Positions 7,862 through 20,914 of a stretch of 64,000 nucleotides of DNA are shown in pieces. The stretch is from JABFWF01 sp035539135. Its GTDB lineage: Bacteria; Pseudomonadota; Gammaproteobacteria; Xanthomonadales; Xanthomonadaceae. Under the pieces are notes generated by a model. That model did not search any database. It worked only from the letters and a program-made list of their open reading frames with translations, and was not told the origin of the DNA. Position numbers and translations under genes: made by a program. Within the stretch, counting starts at the first letter, position 1. Each line of letters begins with the position of its first letter. The DNA is taken from assembly GCA_035539135.1 (NCBI GenBank), contig DATLJD010000002.1, forward strand, positions 62,001 through 126,000, in the 5' to 3' direction.

Positions 7862-8389
7862 GTGAGCCAGGCCCTGACCCTTGCCCGTCCCTACGCGCGC
7901 GCCGCCTTCGCGGTCGCGCGTGACGAACGCGCCTTCCCGGCGTGGTCGCAGGCGCTGGGCTTCGCCGCGCGCGTCGCCGCGGATCCGCGGGTGTCGGCGC
8001 TGCTGGGCGATCCGCGCCTGACCGCCGACAACGCGGTGATGCTGCTGGCGCCGCAGGACGCGGGCGAAAGCTTCGGCCGCTTCCTCGCCATGCTGGCCGA
8101 CAACGGCCGCCTCGCGCTGCTGCCGGAGATCGCCGGCCTGTACGAGGAGCTGCGCGCCGAGGCCGAGCGCGTGGTCAAGGCGCGGGTGACCTCGGCGGCG
8201 GAACTGCCGGCGGGCGAGCTCGACAAGCTGAAGGAAGCGCTGCGCCGCCGCTTCGGCCGCGACGTCGAGGTCGAGACCGCGGTGGATCCGGCGCTGATCG
8301 GCGGCGCGGTGATCGACGCCGGCGACGTCGTCATCGACGGCTCGCTGCGCGGCAAGCTCGAACGCCTGCAGGGCGCGCTCGCGGGCTGA
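7862..8389 (+). CDS. atpH: F0F1 ATP synthase subunit delta
   Basis: This 175-residue OSCP/delta subunit joins the top of the alpha3beta3 head to the b stalk. The N-terminal helical bundle starts with ARPYARAAFAVARD, and the C-terminal signature is VDPALIGGAVIDAGDVVIDGSLRGKLERL. Start is GTG 7862, one base after the atpF stop, so translation is probably coupled. Confidence 0.96.
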   Translation: MSQALTLARPYARAAFAVARDERAFPAWSQALGFAARVAADPRVSALLGDPRLTADNAVMLLAPQDAGESFGRFLAMLADNGRLALLPEIAGLYEELRAEAERVVKARVTSAAELPAGELDKLKEALRRRFGRDVEVETAVDPALIGGAVIDAGDVVIDGSLRGKLERLQGALAG

Positions 8390-8452
8390 CGCCCGCTTCG
8401 CACACAAGCAAACCCGGGCGCCGCGGTCGCGGCGCACGACCAAGGAAACGAC

Positions 8453-10003
<1,551 letters not shown>

Positions 10004-10076
10004 GCCCAAGCCCTGATGGCGAACGGGGGGCCGCGGCTGTCGCGGTCCCCGTCCAGCAAGCAAGCGAGCGAGACAC

Positions 10077-10940
10077 ATGGCCGGCGGACGCGAAATCAAG
10101 ACCAAGATCAAGAGCGTGCAGAACACCCGCAAGGTGACGCGCGCGCTGGAGATGGTCTCTGCCTCCAAGATCCGCAAGGCGCAGGACCGGATGAAGGCTT
10201 CGCGCCCGTACGCGCGGGCGATGAAGCAGGTCATCGGCCACCTGGCGCAGGCGAATTCCGAGTACCGGCATCCCTACCTCGTCCAGCGCGAGGAAGTGAA
10301 GCGGGTCGGCTACATCGTGGTGTCGTCCGACCGCGGCCTGGCCGGCGGCCTCAACAACAACCTGTTCCGCAAGCTGCTCGGCGAGATCCGCCAGTGGCAC
10401 GAGCAGGGCGTCGAGGTCGACATCGTCACCATCGGCCAGAAGGCCTCGGTGTTCTTCCGCCGGATCAAGGTCAACATGCTGGCGACCGTGACCCATCTCG
10501 GCGACGTGCCGCGGCTGGAGCAGCTGGTCGGCGTGATCAAGGTGATGCTGGACGCCTACAGCGCCGGCAGCGCGGACAAGGTGTTCCTGGTCTACAACGA
10601 CTTCGTCAACACCATGACCCAGCGCGCGACCTTCGACCAGCTGCTGCCGCTGCCGGCGTCGGACACGCAGGTCGCGCGCCACGACTGGGACTACCTGTAC
10701 GAGCCGGACGCGCAGACCGTGCTCGAGCACGTGCTGACCCGCTACATCGAGTCGCTGGTGTACCAGGCGGTGCTGGAGAACGTCGCCTCCGAGCACGCCG
10801 CGCGCATGGTCGCGATGAAGGCGGCGAGCGACAACGCGACCAAGCTGATCGGCACCCTCAACCTCGTCTACAACAAGGCGCGGCAGGCGGCGATCACCCA
10901 GGAAATCTCGGAAATCGTGGGCGGCGCGGCAGCAGTGTGA
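10077..10940 (+). CDS. atpG: F0F1 ATP synthase subunit gamma
   Basis: This 287-residue central rotor shaft has terminal coiled-coil helices: the N-terminal IKTKIKSVQNTRKVTRALEM and the C-terminal MKAASDNATKLIGTLNLVYN with ARQAAITQEISEIVGGA. Both are classic gamma signatures. Length matches E. coli (287). Between atpA and atpG lie 73 bases without strong structure; after it comes a repeat-rich spacer of 127 bases before atpD. Confidence 0.98.
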   Translation: MAGGREIKTKIKSVQNTRKVTRALEMVSASKIRKAQDRMKASRPYARAMKQVIGHLAQANSEYRHPYLVQREEVKRVGYIVVSSDRGLAGGLNNNLFRKLLGEIRQWHEQGVEVDIVTIGQKASVFFRRIKVNMLATVTHLGDVPRLEQLVGVIKVMLDAYSAGSADKVFLVYNDFVNTMTQRATFDQLLPLPASDTQVARHDWDYLYEPDAQTVLEHVLTRYIESLVYQAVLENVASEHAARMVAMKAASDNATKLIGTLNLVYNKARQAAITQEISEIVGGAAAV

Positions 10941-10942
10941 TG

Positions 10943-11032
10943 CAGGCCGGTAGCCGGCAATCGGTAGCCGGAAAGCAGCGAAGACGCGCTTTCCCGGTTC
11001 CCGAAACCAGGTCCGGCGGGACGCGTCCATGC
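10943..11032. repeat. CCGGTAGC-type repeat hairpin between atpG and atpD
   Basis: The spacer holds repeats of CGGTAGCCGG (10949 onward) and a partly complementary right arm (CTTTCCCGGTTCCCG), giving an imperfect hairpin. The same unit family recurs in the atpD-atpC spacer. These units are degenerate short tandem repeats typical of intergenic repeats in this bacterial family. Confidence 0.55.
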
Positions 11033-11067
11033 CGCCACAGACAAAAGATGTTACCGGAGCAACTCAA

Positions 11068-12474
<1,407 letters not shown>

Positions 12475-12479
12475 GGGCG

Positions 12480-12563
12480 GGAAGCCGGCAGCCGGTAACC
12501 GGTAGCCGGAAAACCGCCCGCCTTTCCGGTTGCCGGCTCCCGGCTACCGGTTACCGATTCGGG
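12480..12563. repeat. Long inverted repeat between atpD and atpC
   Basis: The left arm (about 12482-12511) and right arm (about 12524-12558) are both built of CCGGTAGCCGG/CCGGTTACCG units. They are largely complementary (GGTAACCGGTAGCCGG pairs with CCGGCTACCGGTTACC), with a loop of about a dozen bases. The structure sits between the stop of beta and the start of epsilon and would form a strong RNA hairpin. There is no T-tract, so it is not a classic terminator. Confidence 0.65.
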
Positions 12564-12571
12564 AATAGCAG

Positions 12572-12997
12572 ATGGCAGCCACAATCCGTTGCGACATCGT
12601 CAGCGCCGAGGCGGAGATCTTCCGCGGCGAGGCGGAGCTCGTCGTCGTCACCGGCGAGCTCGGCGAGCTCGGCATCGCGCCGCGCCACGCGCCGCTGATC
12701 ACCCGGCTCAAGCCCGGCAAGGTCGTGGTCACCGTGCCCGGCGGCGAGCAGCTCGACTTCGCCATTTCGGGCGGCATCCTCGAGGTGCAGCCGCAGGTGG
12801 TGACCGTGCTGGCCGACACCGCGATCCGCGCCGAGGACATCGACGAGGCGTCGGTGCGCGCGGCCAAGGAAGAGGCGGAGCGCATCCTCGCCCGCCGCGG
12901 CGAGGCGATGGAAGTCGCCGAGGCGCAGGCGCGCCTCGCCGAGGTCACCGCGCAGCTGCAGGCGCTGGAGCGCCTGCGCAAGAACCTCAAGCACTGA
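12572..12997 (+). CDS. atpC: F0F1 ATP synthase subunit epsilon
   Basis: This 141-residue rotor subunit can inhibit ATP hydrolysis. The N-terminal beta-sandwich (RCDIVSAEAEIFRGEAE, GELGIAPRHAPLIT) is followed by a C-terminal helical hairpin (about 90-140) rich in Ala/Glu/Arg. It is the last gene of the atp operon and is followed directly by an intrinsic terminator. Confidence 0.97.
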   Translation: MAATIRCDIVSAEAEIFRGEAELVVVTGELGELGIAPRHAPLITRLKPGKVVVTVPGGEQLDFAISGGILEVQPQVVTVLADTAIRAEDIDEASVRAAKEEAERILARRGEAMEVAEAQARLAEVTAQLQALERLRKNLKH

Positions 12998-13018
12998 GGT
13001 TTCGCGGCACAGAAAGGA

Positions 13019-13045
13019 AAACGCCGGCCTCGCGCCGGCGTTTTT
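13019..13045 (+). terminator. Intrinsic terminator of the atp operon
   Basis: A stem AACGCCGGC/GCCGGCGTT with a five-base loop is followed by TTTTT, 22 bases after the atpC stop. The left flank has a short A-run, so it may also stop minus-strand transcripts coming from the convergent gtrA-like gene. Confidence 0.9.
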
Positions 13046-13072
13046 CGTTGCGATGGCGGTTCCGGGTCGAGG

Positions 13073-13453
13073 CTACTGCTTGTACACCCAGTGCCGCGAC
13101 AGCAGGAAACCGACCACGCCGAGGCCGAACTCCACCGCCGGCTTCGCCCAGCGCGCCCAGACCAGGCCGAGGTGGTCGTCGATCGCGCCCATCGACCAGG
13201 TGCTGATCGTGGTCGTGCCCAGCCACATCAGCACGAAGCGGGTCAGCTGGGTGCGTCCGATCGCGGTGTCCTCGCCGGCGAAGGTCAGCTTGCCGTTGAG
13301 CCAGTAGCCCAGCAGCGCGCCGCAGACGCGGCCGGCGATGTTGGCCGGCTCGACCGCCATCCAGTGGCTGAGCAGGACCATCACGCCCCAGTCCACCAGC
13401 CACTGCAGCAGGCCGATCAGCAGGTAGTGGCGGGCGTGCCGGCCGAGGCTCAT
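13073..13453 (-). CDS. GtrA-like/DPMS-flippase family membrane protein
   Basis: This 126-residue, four-helix membrane protein has GtrA-family features: RHYLLIGLLQWLVDWGV at the start, then a mid-protein GALLGYWLNGKLTF resembling the family's NF..R.WVF segment, and a C-terminal FLLSRHWVYKQ. GtrA proteins are proposed to move lipid-linked sugars across the inner membrane or to help polyprenyl-glycan assembly. The ATG overlaps the stop of the upstream GT-C-like gene (ATGA), so the pair is translationally coupled. Confidence 0.75.
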   Translation of the reverse strand: MSLGRHARHYLLIGLLQWLVDWGVMVLLSHWMAVEPANIAGRVCGALLGYWLNGKLTFAGEDTAIGRTQLTRFVLMWLGTTTISTWSMGAIDDHLGLVWARWAKPAVEFGLGVVGFLLSRHWVYKQ

Positions 13454-15459
13454 GCGCCGCCCTCCGGCAGGGTCCACCACTCGGCCGCGCCGACCGCCGC
13501 CTGGCGGCGGGCGCCGGCGCGTTGCAGCCCCGCGCGCTGCGCGGGCGTCAGCACCGCCGGGCGCAGGATCACTTCGCCCACGCCGCGCGCGCGCAGCAGG
13601 CGTGCCCAGGCGGCGCCGCTGGCGTCGGCGTCGGCCTGGCGCGCGTCCGCCTGCCAGCGGGGGGAGTACCAGGCGGTGGTGCGGCCGCGGCCGGCCAGTT
13701 CCGCATGCGCGGGCGTTTCGGGGTCCAGCAGCAGCACCGGGCGCGACGGGCCTTCTGCGTCGCGCAACGCGGCGACCAGCGCGCGCTCCGGGGCGTAGCG
13801 CGCGAACAGCGGCGCTTCGCGACCCAGCGCGCCGACGCTGCGGGCGATGCCGCCGGTGTGCAGGATCCAGTTGGCGTTGCCCTGGAAGGCCAGGTTGGCC
13901 GCGCACAGCAACCCCGCGATCGCGCTGGCCTGCACCAGCGGCAGGCGCGCGTGCAGCGCCACGACCAGCATCGGCAGCAGCGCCACCAGCCCCGGCATCG
14001 TGTAGCGCGCGTATTGCACGACCGCCAGCGGCAACGCGACCGCCAGGCTGGCGCAGGCCGCCGGCGCGCGCGTGCGGCGGTCGGCGAGCGCCAGCGGCCA
14101 CGCGCCGGCGAACACCACCAGCGCGAAACCGAAGCCGCCGTTCCAGCTTTCGAGGTAGCGGCCGGTGTCGAAGCTGATTCGCCATGGCAGGACCGGATCG
14201 AAGCCCGTCGCCCAGCGCGCGTCGCCGATCGCGCGCGGCGGGAAGTACGGCGAGCGGAAGACGTCGTTGAGCAGCGGCAGCACCGGGTTGCCGGTGCGCA
14301 GCCAGGCATAGGTGTAGCTGGCGCCTCCGATGGCGAACACCAGCGCCGCGAGCACGCCCGCCAGGCGCGCATCCAGCACGCCGCGCTGGCGCCACAGCGC
14401 CCACAGCCACAGCGGCGCCGCGGCGAAGCCGTGCATCGGCTTGAGCGCCCACAGCAGGCCGTACAGCAGGGCCGCGGCCAGCAGCGCGCGCCGGCCCGGG
14501 TTCTCCAGCGCCAGCGCCAGCAGCCACACGGTGACGGCGATCGCCGGTGTCTCGGTCTGCATGCCGCCGAGCAGGGCCGCGACCAGCGGCAGGCTGGCGT
14601 AGCAGGCGACCGCGGTCCAGCGCGCGGCGGCGTCGGCGTCGAGCAGCGTAGCCACCCGGTACAGGCCGCCGGCCGCGGCCAGCAGCCAGGCGACGTTGAG
14701 CGCGCCGCGCGCCTCCTGCCGCGTGATCAGCTGCGGCACCGCCTGCAGCACGTCGCCCGCCCACGGGGCGAGCGCCCACACCTGGTCGGCCGGATCTGGC
14801 AGGTAGCGCGCGTGCTCCATCAGCTGCCAGGGCAGGCCGAGGTGGTAGGCGAGATCGTCGAACTGCATCGTCGGCAGCCAGGCGCCGGCGGAGGCCAGGC
14901 CAAGCAGCATCACCGCGCAGGCGGCGGCCACCGGCGCGCTCGCGACGGCCTCGCGCCAGCGCGCGCGGACCGTCGACCAGGACACGGCCAGTGCGCGCCG
15001 GCGCAGCACGACCAGCGCGAGCAGCAGCGCGGTATCGCTCCAGCCGTGGTGCAGCGGCAACGGCAGCAGCCAGCCGAGCACGCCGGCGATCAGCGCCATG
15101 CCCGTGACCACGCCAGCGCCGGGGCGATCGGCACCGGTGACGAGGGTGCCGACGCCGAGCGCGGCAGCGATCAGCAGCGCGACCGCCAGCGCCGGCGTGA
15201 GTCCGGTCATCAGGACCAGCGCCGCCAGCCACACCCATCCCAGCGTCTCGGCCCAGGGCCGGCGCAACGCGCGCCGCAGGCCCCACGCCGCCGCGGCGGC
15301 GAGCGCGGCCAGCGCCAGGCCCTGCGCGAACGGCTTGGTCGGCAGTTCCCGCCACAGCGCATGGGTGGCGAAGCCCACGCCGAGCAGGCCGACGCCGGCC
15401 CAGGCCAGCGTGCGGGGAAGGAGTTGCGTCGGCTGGCGCAAGGCGGCGGGGTTGAGCAC
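13450..15459 (-). CDS. Polytopic GT-C-like glycosyltransferase, putative
   Basis: This 669-residue protein has about twelve hydrophobic helices and a soluble C-terminal portion (from about 560). The loop LPTMQFDDLAYHLGLPW, with paired Asp residues just after a membrane helix, is the arrangement of ArnT/PMT-type GT-C enzymes that use polyprenyl-phosphate sugars. No precise family can be assigned. It is coupled to the GtrA-like gene (4-base overlap), so the two probably act in one sugar-transfer or lipid-linked glycan step. It is transcribed divergently from glmU across 63 bases. Confidence 0.65.
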   Translation of the reverse strand: MLNPAALRQPTQLLPRTLAWAGVGLLGVGFATHALWRELPTKPFAQGLALAALAAAAAWGLRRALRRPWAETLGWVWLAALVLMTGLTPALAVALLIAAALGVGTLVTGADRPGAGVVTGMALIAGVLGWLLPLPLHHGWSDTALLLALVVLRRRALAVSWSTVRARWREAVASAPVAAACAVMLLGLASAGAWLPTMQFDDLAYHLGLPWQLMEHARYLPDPADQVWALAPWAGDVLQAVPQLITRQEARGALNVAWLLAAAGGLYRVATLLDADAAARWTAVACYASLPLVAALLGGMQTETPAIAVTVWLLALALENPGRRALLAAALLYGLLWALKPMHGFAAAPLWLWALWRQRGVLDARLAGVLAALVFAIGGASYTYAWLRTGNPVLPLLNDVFRSPYFPPRAIGDARWATGFDPVLPWRISFDTGRYLESWNGGFGFALVVFAGAWPLALADRRTRAPAACASLAVALPLAVVQYARYTMPGLVALLPMLVVALHARLPLVQASAIAGLLCAANLAFQGNANWILHTGGIARSVGALGREAPLFARYAPERALVAALRDAEGPSRPVLLLDPETPAHAELAGRGRTTAWYSPRWQADARQADADASGAAWARLLRARGVGEVILRPAVLTPAQRAGLQRAGARRQAAVGAAEWWTLPEGGA

Positions 15460-15485
15460 GCGCGCATCCTAACAGGGGGCTTGGC

Positions 15486-15491
15486 TAGAAT
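15486..15491 (+). promoter_or_regulatory. Candidate -10 box of glmU
   Basis: TAGAAT lies 31 bases before the glmU ATG in the context GGCTAGAATCGG, matching the TAGACT/TAGAAT hexamer seen ahead of several genes in this window. No convincing -35 box is visible. Confidence 0.4.
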
Positions 15492-15522
15492 CGGACGACT
15501 TCCCGAAGGCCCCGGAACGCCC

Positions 15523-16896
15523 ATGAGCGACACGCTGCACGTCATCGTCCTCGCCGCCGGCGAAGGCAAGCGCATGCGTTCGGCGCTGCCGAAGGTGCTG
15601 CAGAAGATCGCCGGGCGGCCGATGCTCGCGCACGTGCTGTACGCGGCGCGCGCGCTCGGTCCCGCCGGCCTGCACGTGGTGCATGGCCACGGCGGCGACC
15701 AGGTGCGCGGCGCGTTCGCCGGCGACGACGACATCACCTGGGCCGAGCAGGCCGAACAACTGGGCACCGGCCATGCGGTGCAGCAGGCGATGCCCGCCGT
15801 TCCGGACGGCGCGCGGGTGCTGGTGCTGTACGGCGACGTGCCGCTGCTGACGCCGGCCACGCTGCGTTCGCTGCTCGATGCGCCGGGGCTGCTGGCGGTG
15901 CTTGCGGCGGAGTTGCCCGAGCCGTTCGGCTACGGCCGCATCGTGCGCGACGCCGAGGGCCGGGTCGCGCGCATCGTCGAACACAAGGACGCGGACGCCG
16001 AGCAGCAGCGGATCCGCGTGGTCAACACCGGCGTGATCGCCGCCGACGCCAACGCGCTGCGGCGCTGGCTGGACGCGTTGCGCAACGACAACGCGCAGGG
16101 TGAGTACTACCTGACCGACGTGTTCGCGATGGCGGCCGACGAATTCAACGCCGCCGAGATCGTGACCGTCGCCGATCCGGTCGAGACCGAGGGCGCCAAC
16201 GATCCGTGGCAGCTCGCCCAGCTCGAGCGCGCCTTCCAGCTGCGCGCGGTGCGCGCGCTGTGCGCGCAGGGCGTGCGGGTGGCCGATCCGGCGCGGGTCG
16301 AGGTGCGCGGCAGCGTGCGCGCCGGCCGCGACGTCGAGCTGGACGTGGACGTGGTGCTGGAAGGCGAAGTCGTGCTCGGCGACGGCGTGCGGGTCGGCCC
16401 GTTCTGCCGCCTGCGCGACGTCGACCTCGGCCCCGGCACCGAGGTGCGCGCGCACTGCGACCTCGAGGGCGCGCGCACGGAAGGCGCGGTCCAGATCGGC
16501 CCGTTCGCGCGGCTGCGGCCGGGCACGGTGCTGGCCGACGGCGTGCACGTGGGCAACTTCGTTGAAACCAAGAACGCCCGGCTCGGCGTCGGCAGCAAGG
16601 CCAACCACCTGACCTATCTCGGCGACGCGGTGGTCGGCAGCGGCGTCAACGTCGGCGCCGGCACCATCACCTGCAACTACGACGGCGCCAACAAGTGGAC
16701 CACGACGATCGGCGACGGCGCCTTCATCGGCTCCAACGCGGCGCTGGTCGCGCCGGTCACGATCGGCCGCCACGCCACCATCGGCGCCGGCTCGGTGATC
16801 ACCCGCGACGCGCCGGACGGCGAGCTGACCATCGCGCGCGGGCGGCAGGCCACGATCCCGGGCTGGCAGCGCCCGAAAAAGAAGCCGAAGGTCTGA
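15523..16896 (+). CDS. glmU: Bifunctional UDP-GlcNAc pyrophosphorylase / GlcN-1-P acetyltransferase
   Basis: This 457-residue cytoplasmic enzyme makes UDP-GlcNAc for peptidoglycan and LPS. The N-terminal uridyltransferase domain carries LAAGEGKRMRSALPKVLQ (residues about 9-26), with GTGHAVQQA and YGDVPLL. The C-terminal left-handed beta-helix (about 250-457) has hexapeptide repeats and acetyltransferase motifs (ETKNARLG, YLGDAVVG, GAGTITCNYDGANK). Length equals E. coli GlmU (456). Together with glmS, 7.6 kb downstream, it covers the amino-sugar branch of cell-wall synthesis. Confidence 0.98.
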   Translation: MSDTLHVIVLAAGEGKRMRSALPKVLQKIAGRPMLAHVLYAARALGPAGLHVVHGHGGDQVRGAFAGDDDITWAEQAEQLGTGHAVQQAMPAVPDGARVLVLYGDVPLLTPATLRSLLDAPGLLAVLAAELPEPFGYGRIVRDAEGRVARIVEHKDADAEQQRIRVVNTGVIAADANALRRWLDALRNDNAQGEYYLTDVFAMAADEFNAAEIVTVADPVETEGANDPWQLAQLERAFQLRAVRALCAQGVRVADPARVEVRGSVRAGRDVELDVDVVLEGEVVLGDGVRVGPFCRLRDVDLGPGTEVRAHCDLEGARTEGAVQIGPFARLRPGTVLADGVHVGNFVETKNARLGVGSKANHLTYLGDAVVGSGVNVGAGTITCNYDGANKWTTTIGDGAFIGSNAALVAPVTIGRHATIGAGSVITRDAPDGELTIARGRQATIPGWQRPKKKPKV

Positions 16897-16906
16897 CGCG
16901 TCGCCT

Positions 16907-18219
16907 TCAGTCCGGCAGGGTGATGCTCACGCCGAGCCCGCCGCCGTCGCGGTTGACCAGCGCGATGCGGCCGCCGTGCGCCTCGGCGATCTCGCGCGCG
17001 AGCGCGAGGCCGAGGCCGGTGCCGTGGCGCTTGGTCGAGTAGAACGGCAGCAGCGCGTTGGCCAGCACCGCCTCGTTCATGCCGCTGCCGCGGTCGAGCA
17101 CGTCGATGCGCCAGCCGGCCGCCAGCCTGCGCAGGACCAGCCGCACCTCTTCCGGCGGCGAGCCCGACTCGTGCGCGTTCTTGAGCAGGTTCAGCAGTGC
17201 CTGCTCCATCTGCGCGGCGTCGAAGCGGCCGACGTGGTCGTCGATCGCGCCCTCGGCGACGAACTCGACCTGCGCGCGCAGCTGCGCGACGAAGCGCGCC
17301 CACGGGATGCTCGCGGTGCGCGGCGCCGGCAGCTTGGCGAAGCGCGCGTAGTCGCGGATGAAGCCCTCGAGGTGGCGCGCGCGCTCCTCGATCGTCGCCA
17401 GCGCGTTCGGCAGCCGCTCGTGCTGGCCGCGGCGCAGCAGCTCCGCGCCGGAGTGGGCGAGCGAGGCGATCGGCGCCAGCGAGTTGTTGAGCTCGTGGCT
17501 GATCACCCGGATCACCTTCTTCCAGGTCTGCACTTCCTGCCGGCGCAGCTCGGCGGTCAGCTGGCGCAGCAGGATCAGCTCGTGGTGGCGGCCGTTGAGG
17601 CGGAAGTCGCGGCGCGCGAGGTGGAAGATGTCCTCCTCGTCCGCGTCGCCGACCGTGAACATGCCGTCGCCGCCGCGCGCCAGCGCCTCGCGCAGCGCGT
17701 CGGGCATCTCGTCCAGCAACGCGTCGAAGGCCTGGCCTTCCAGCCGCTTGCCGTCGCCCACCAGCTTGCGCGCGGCGAGGTTGGCGTAGACCACGTGGCG
17801 GTGCGGATCCAGCAGCAACATCGCCACCGGCGTGTGCTGGACCATGGTGTCCAGCAGCAGCTCGCGCTGGACCAGGGCCAGGCGCTGTTCGCGCAGGGCG
17901 TCGCCGAGCCGGTTGTGGGCGGCGACCAGTTCGCCGAGGGCGCCGGGGCGGTCCCAGGACAGGCCGAAGCTGAAGTCGCCGTCGCGGTAGCTCGCGACCG
18001 TGCCGGCCAGCGCGCGGAACAGCGAATGCACCGGCGCGAAGGTGCGGCGCACGTGGTAGACCAGCAGCGGCACCAGCAGCGCCGTCGCGAGCGCCGGTGC
18101 CATCCACGGCGCCGGCAACAGGGTTCCCAGCCACGCGGTCAGCAGCGCGCCGGCGAACAGGTAGGCCGCGGCGAGCACGGTGAACCACACGCTCAGCGGC
18201 AGCCGCGGCAGGCGTGGCA

Positions 18220-18220
<1 letters not shown>
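16907..18220 (-). CDS. Sensor histidine kinase (NtrY-like)
   Basis: This 437-residue kinase has two N-terminal membrane helices (about 10-30 and 40-57), a HAMP-like linker, a PAS-type region (about 120-215) and the H-box VIRVISHELNNSLAPI with phospho-acceptor His242. It ends with a HATPase_c domain (N-box LLNLLKNAHES, G1 DRGSGM, G2 GTGLGLALARE). The tiny periplasmic loop suggests it senses within the membrane or through the ABC transporter of the same cluster. Its ATG overlaps the regulator stop (ATGA), so the pair is coupled. It is the last gene of the cluster. Confidence 0.9.
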
Positions 18221-19560
<1,340 letters not shown>

Positions 19561-19667
19561 GGCGCGGCAGGCTCGCGGGACGGGGCCATCATCGCAGGCG
19601 CGCGCGCCGGATGCGCGCCCCGCGGCGGCGAAGGCGGCGGACCGGCCACGGAGCCGGCCCGCGCGGG

Positions 19668-20891
19668 TCAGGCGCTGCGCGTCGCCACCGCCGGCGGCAC
19701 CGCCGCGGCGCGGCGGGCGGGACCGAGCACCGCGGCCTGGCCCAGCAGCCACAGCACCACCGCGCCGAGCGGCAGGTACACGGCGGGCAGCCGCGGCAGT
19801 TCGTAATGGCTCATCAGCAGCTGGTTGATGCCGAACGCGCCGATCATGCCGAGCACGATGCCCACCGTCGCCAGCAGGAAGTTCTCGGTCTGGAAGTAGC
19901 GCAGCACCTGGCCGCGGGTCGCGCCCAGCGCGCGCCGCACGCCGATCTGCTTGGTCCGCTGCTGCACCCAGAAGCTGGCCAGGCCGACGATGCCGAGCGC
20001 GGTCACCACCAGCAGGGCGACGATCACCGCCACCAGCAGCCAGGCCATGCTGCGGTCCTGCGCGTAATACTTCGCTCTGACGTCCTCGAAGGTACCGTCG
20101 CGCATGATGATGCGGCGGCTGCTGGTGCGCTTCAGGGCGGCGAGCGCGGCCTTCAGCACTTCCGCGCGGCGCGCCGGGTCGGTGCGCAGCACGTAACGGC
20201 CGAGGGTGACGTCCCGCGCCGGCAGGATCATCGAGTAACCCTCCTCGGCGGCCCCGCCGACGTCGTTGGGCCGGATCAGCCGGTCCACCACGCCGACCAC
20301 GCGGTGGGGCACGTCGTCCGAATTCCAGCTGTAGATGTTCTTGCCGACCGCGCTTTGGCCGGGGAACAGCTTCTCGGCCACCGCGCGGGAGATGATCACC
20401 GCGGGGATCGCCAGCTTGGCGTCGGGCTTGTTGAACGCTTCCCAGTCGACGTACTCGTCCGGGGTGAAGTCGCGGCCCTCGACGATGTTGAGGCCGAGGG
20501 TCCGGACCAGGTCCTCGCCGAGGTAGACGGCGCTGTTCATGTTGGGCTGCTGCTGGTCCGGCTGCAGGTTGATCGAGCTGTTCCAGGACGAGTTGTCGAA
20601 CGGCACGTGGTTGAGCGCGGTCGCGGCCTTGACGCCGGGGATCGCGCGCAGCGCCGCGATGTCCTGCCGCACCATCGCGGTGGGGTCCTCGTTCTTGCCG
20701 ATGCCGGTGAGGTTGATGCGCACCAGCTCGCTGTCGGCCATGCCGGTCGGGCGCTGCATGCGCTCCAGCCGCTGGTTGATCAGGAACACGGCGTTGCAGA
20801 TGATCGCGCACGACAGCGCGATCTCGAGCACGATCAGCGCGGACGCGGTCTTGTGCCGGCGCAGCGTGGACAGGATCGGACGGATATCCAT
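19668..20891 (-). CDS. ABC transporter permease, FtsX/MacB type (second permease)
   Basis: This 407-residue permease has one N-terminal membrane helix (about 18-38), a periplasmic MacB-like core domain (about 45-275) and three C-terminal helices forming the FtsX domain (WVQQRTKQIGVRRALGATRGQVLRYF is the cytoplasmic coupling motif around 315-340). That topology belongs to mechanotransmission-type exporters rather than channels. It lies 23 bases after the first permease. The two share topology but little sequence, suggesting a heterodimer. Confidence 0.87.
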   Translation of the reverse strand: MDIRPILSTLRRHKTASALIVLEIALSCAIICNAVFLINQRLERMQRPTGMADSELVRINLTGIGKNEDPTAMVRQDIAALRAIPGVKAATALNHVPFDNSSWNSSINLQPDQQQPNMNSAVYLGEDLVRTLGLNIVEGRDFTPDEYVDWEAFNKPDAKLAIPAVIISRAVAEKLFPGQSAVGKNIYSWNSDDVPHRVVGVVDRLIRPNDVGGAAEEGYSMILPARDVTLGRYVLRTDPARRAEVLKAALAALKRTSSRRIIMRDGTFEDVRAKYYAQDRSMAWLLVAVIVALLVVTALGIVGLASFWVQQRTKQIGVRRALGATRGQVLRYFQTENFLLATVGIVLGMIGAFGINQLLMSHYELPRLPAVYLPLGAVVLWLLGQAAVLGPARRAAAVPPAVATRSA

Positions 20892-20914
20892 GGTGTGTCT
20901 CCGGAAAGGGGCCG

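Noticed and set aside
13522..15522. Upstream extension of the glmU frame by 667 codons
   Set aside because: This is antisense to the GT-C-like gene and low complexity. GlmU begins normally at 15523.
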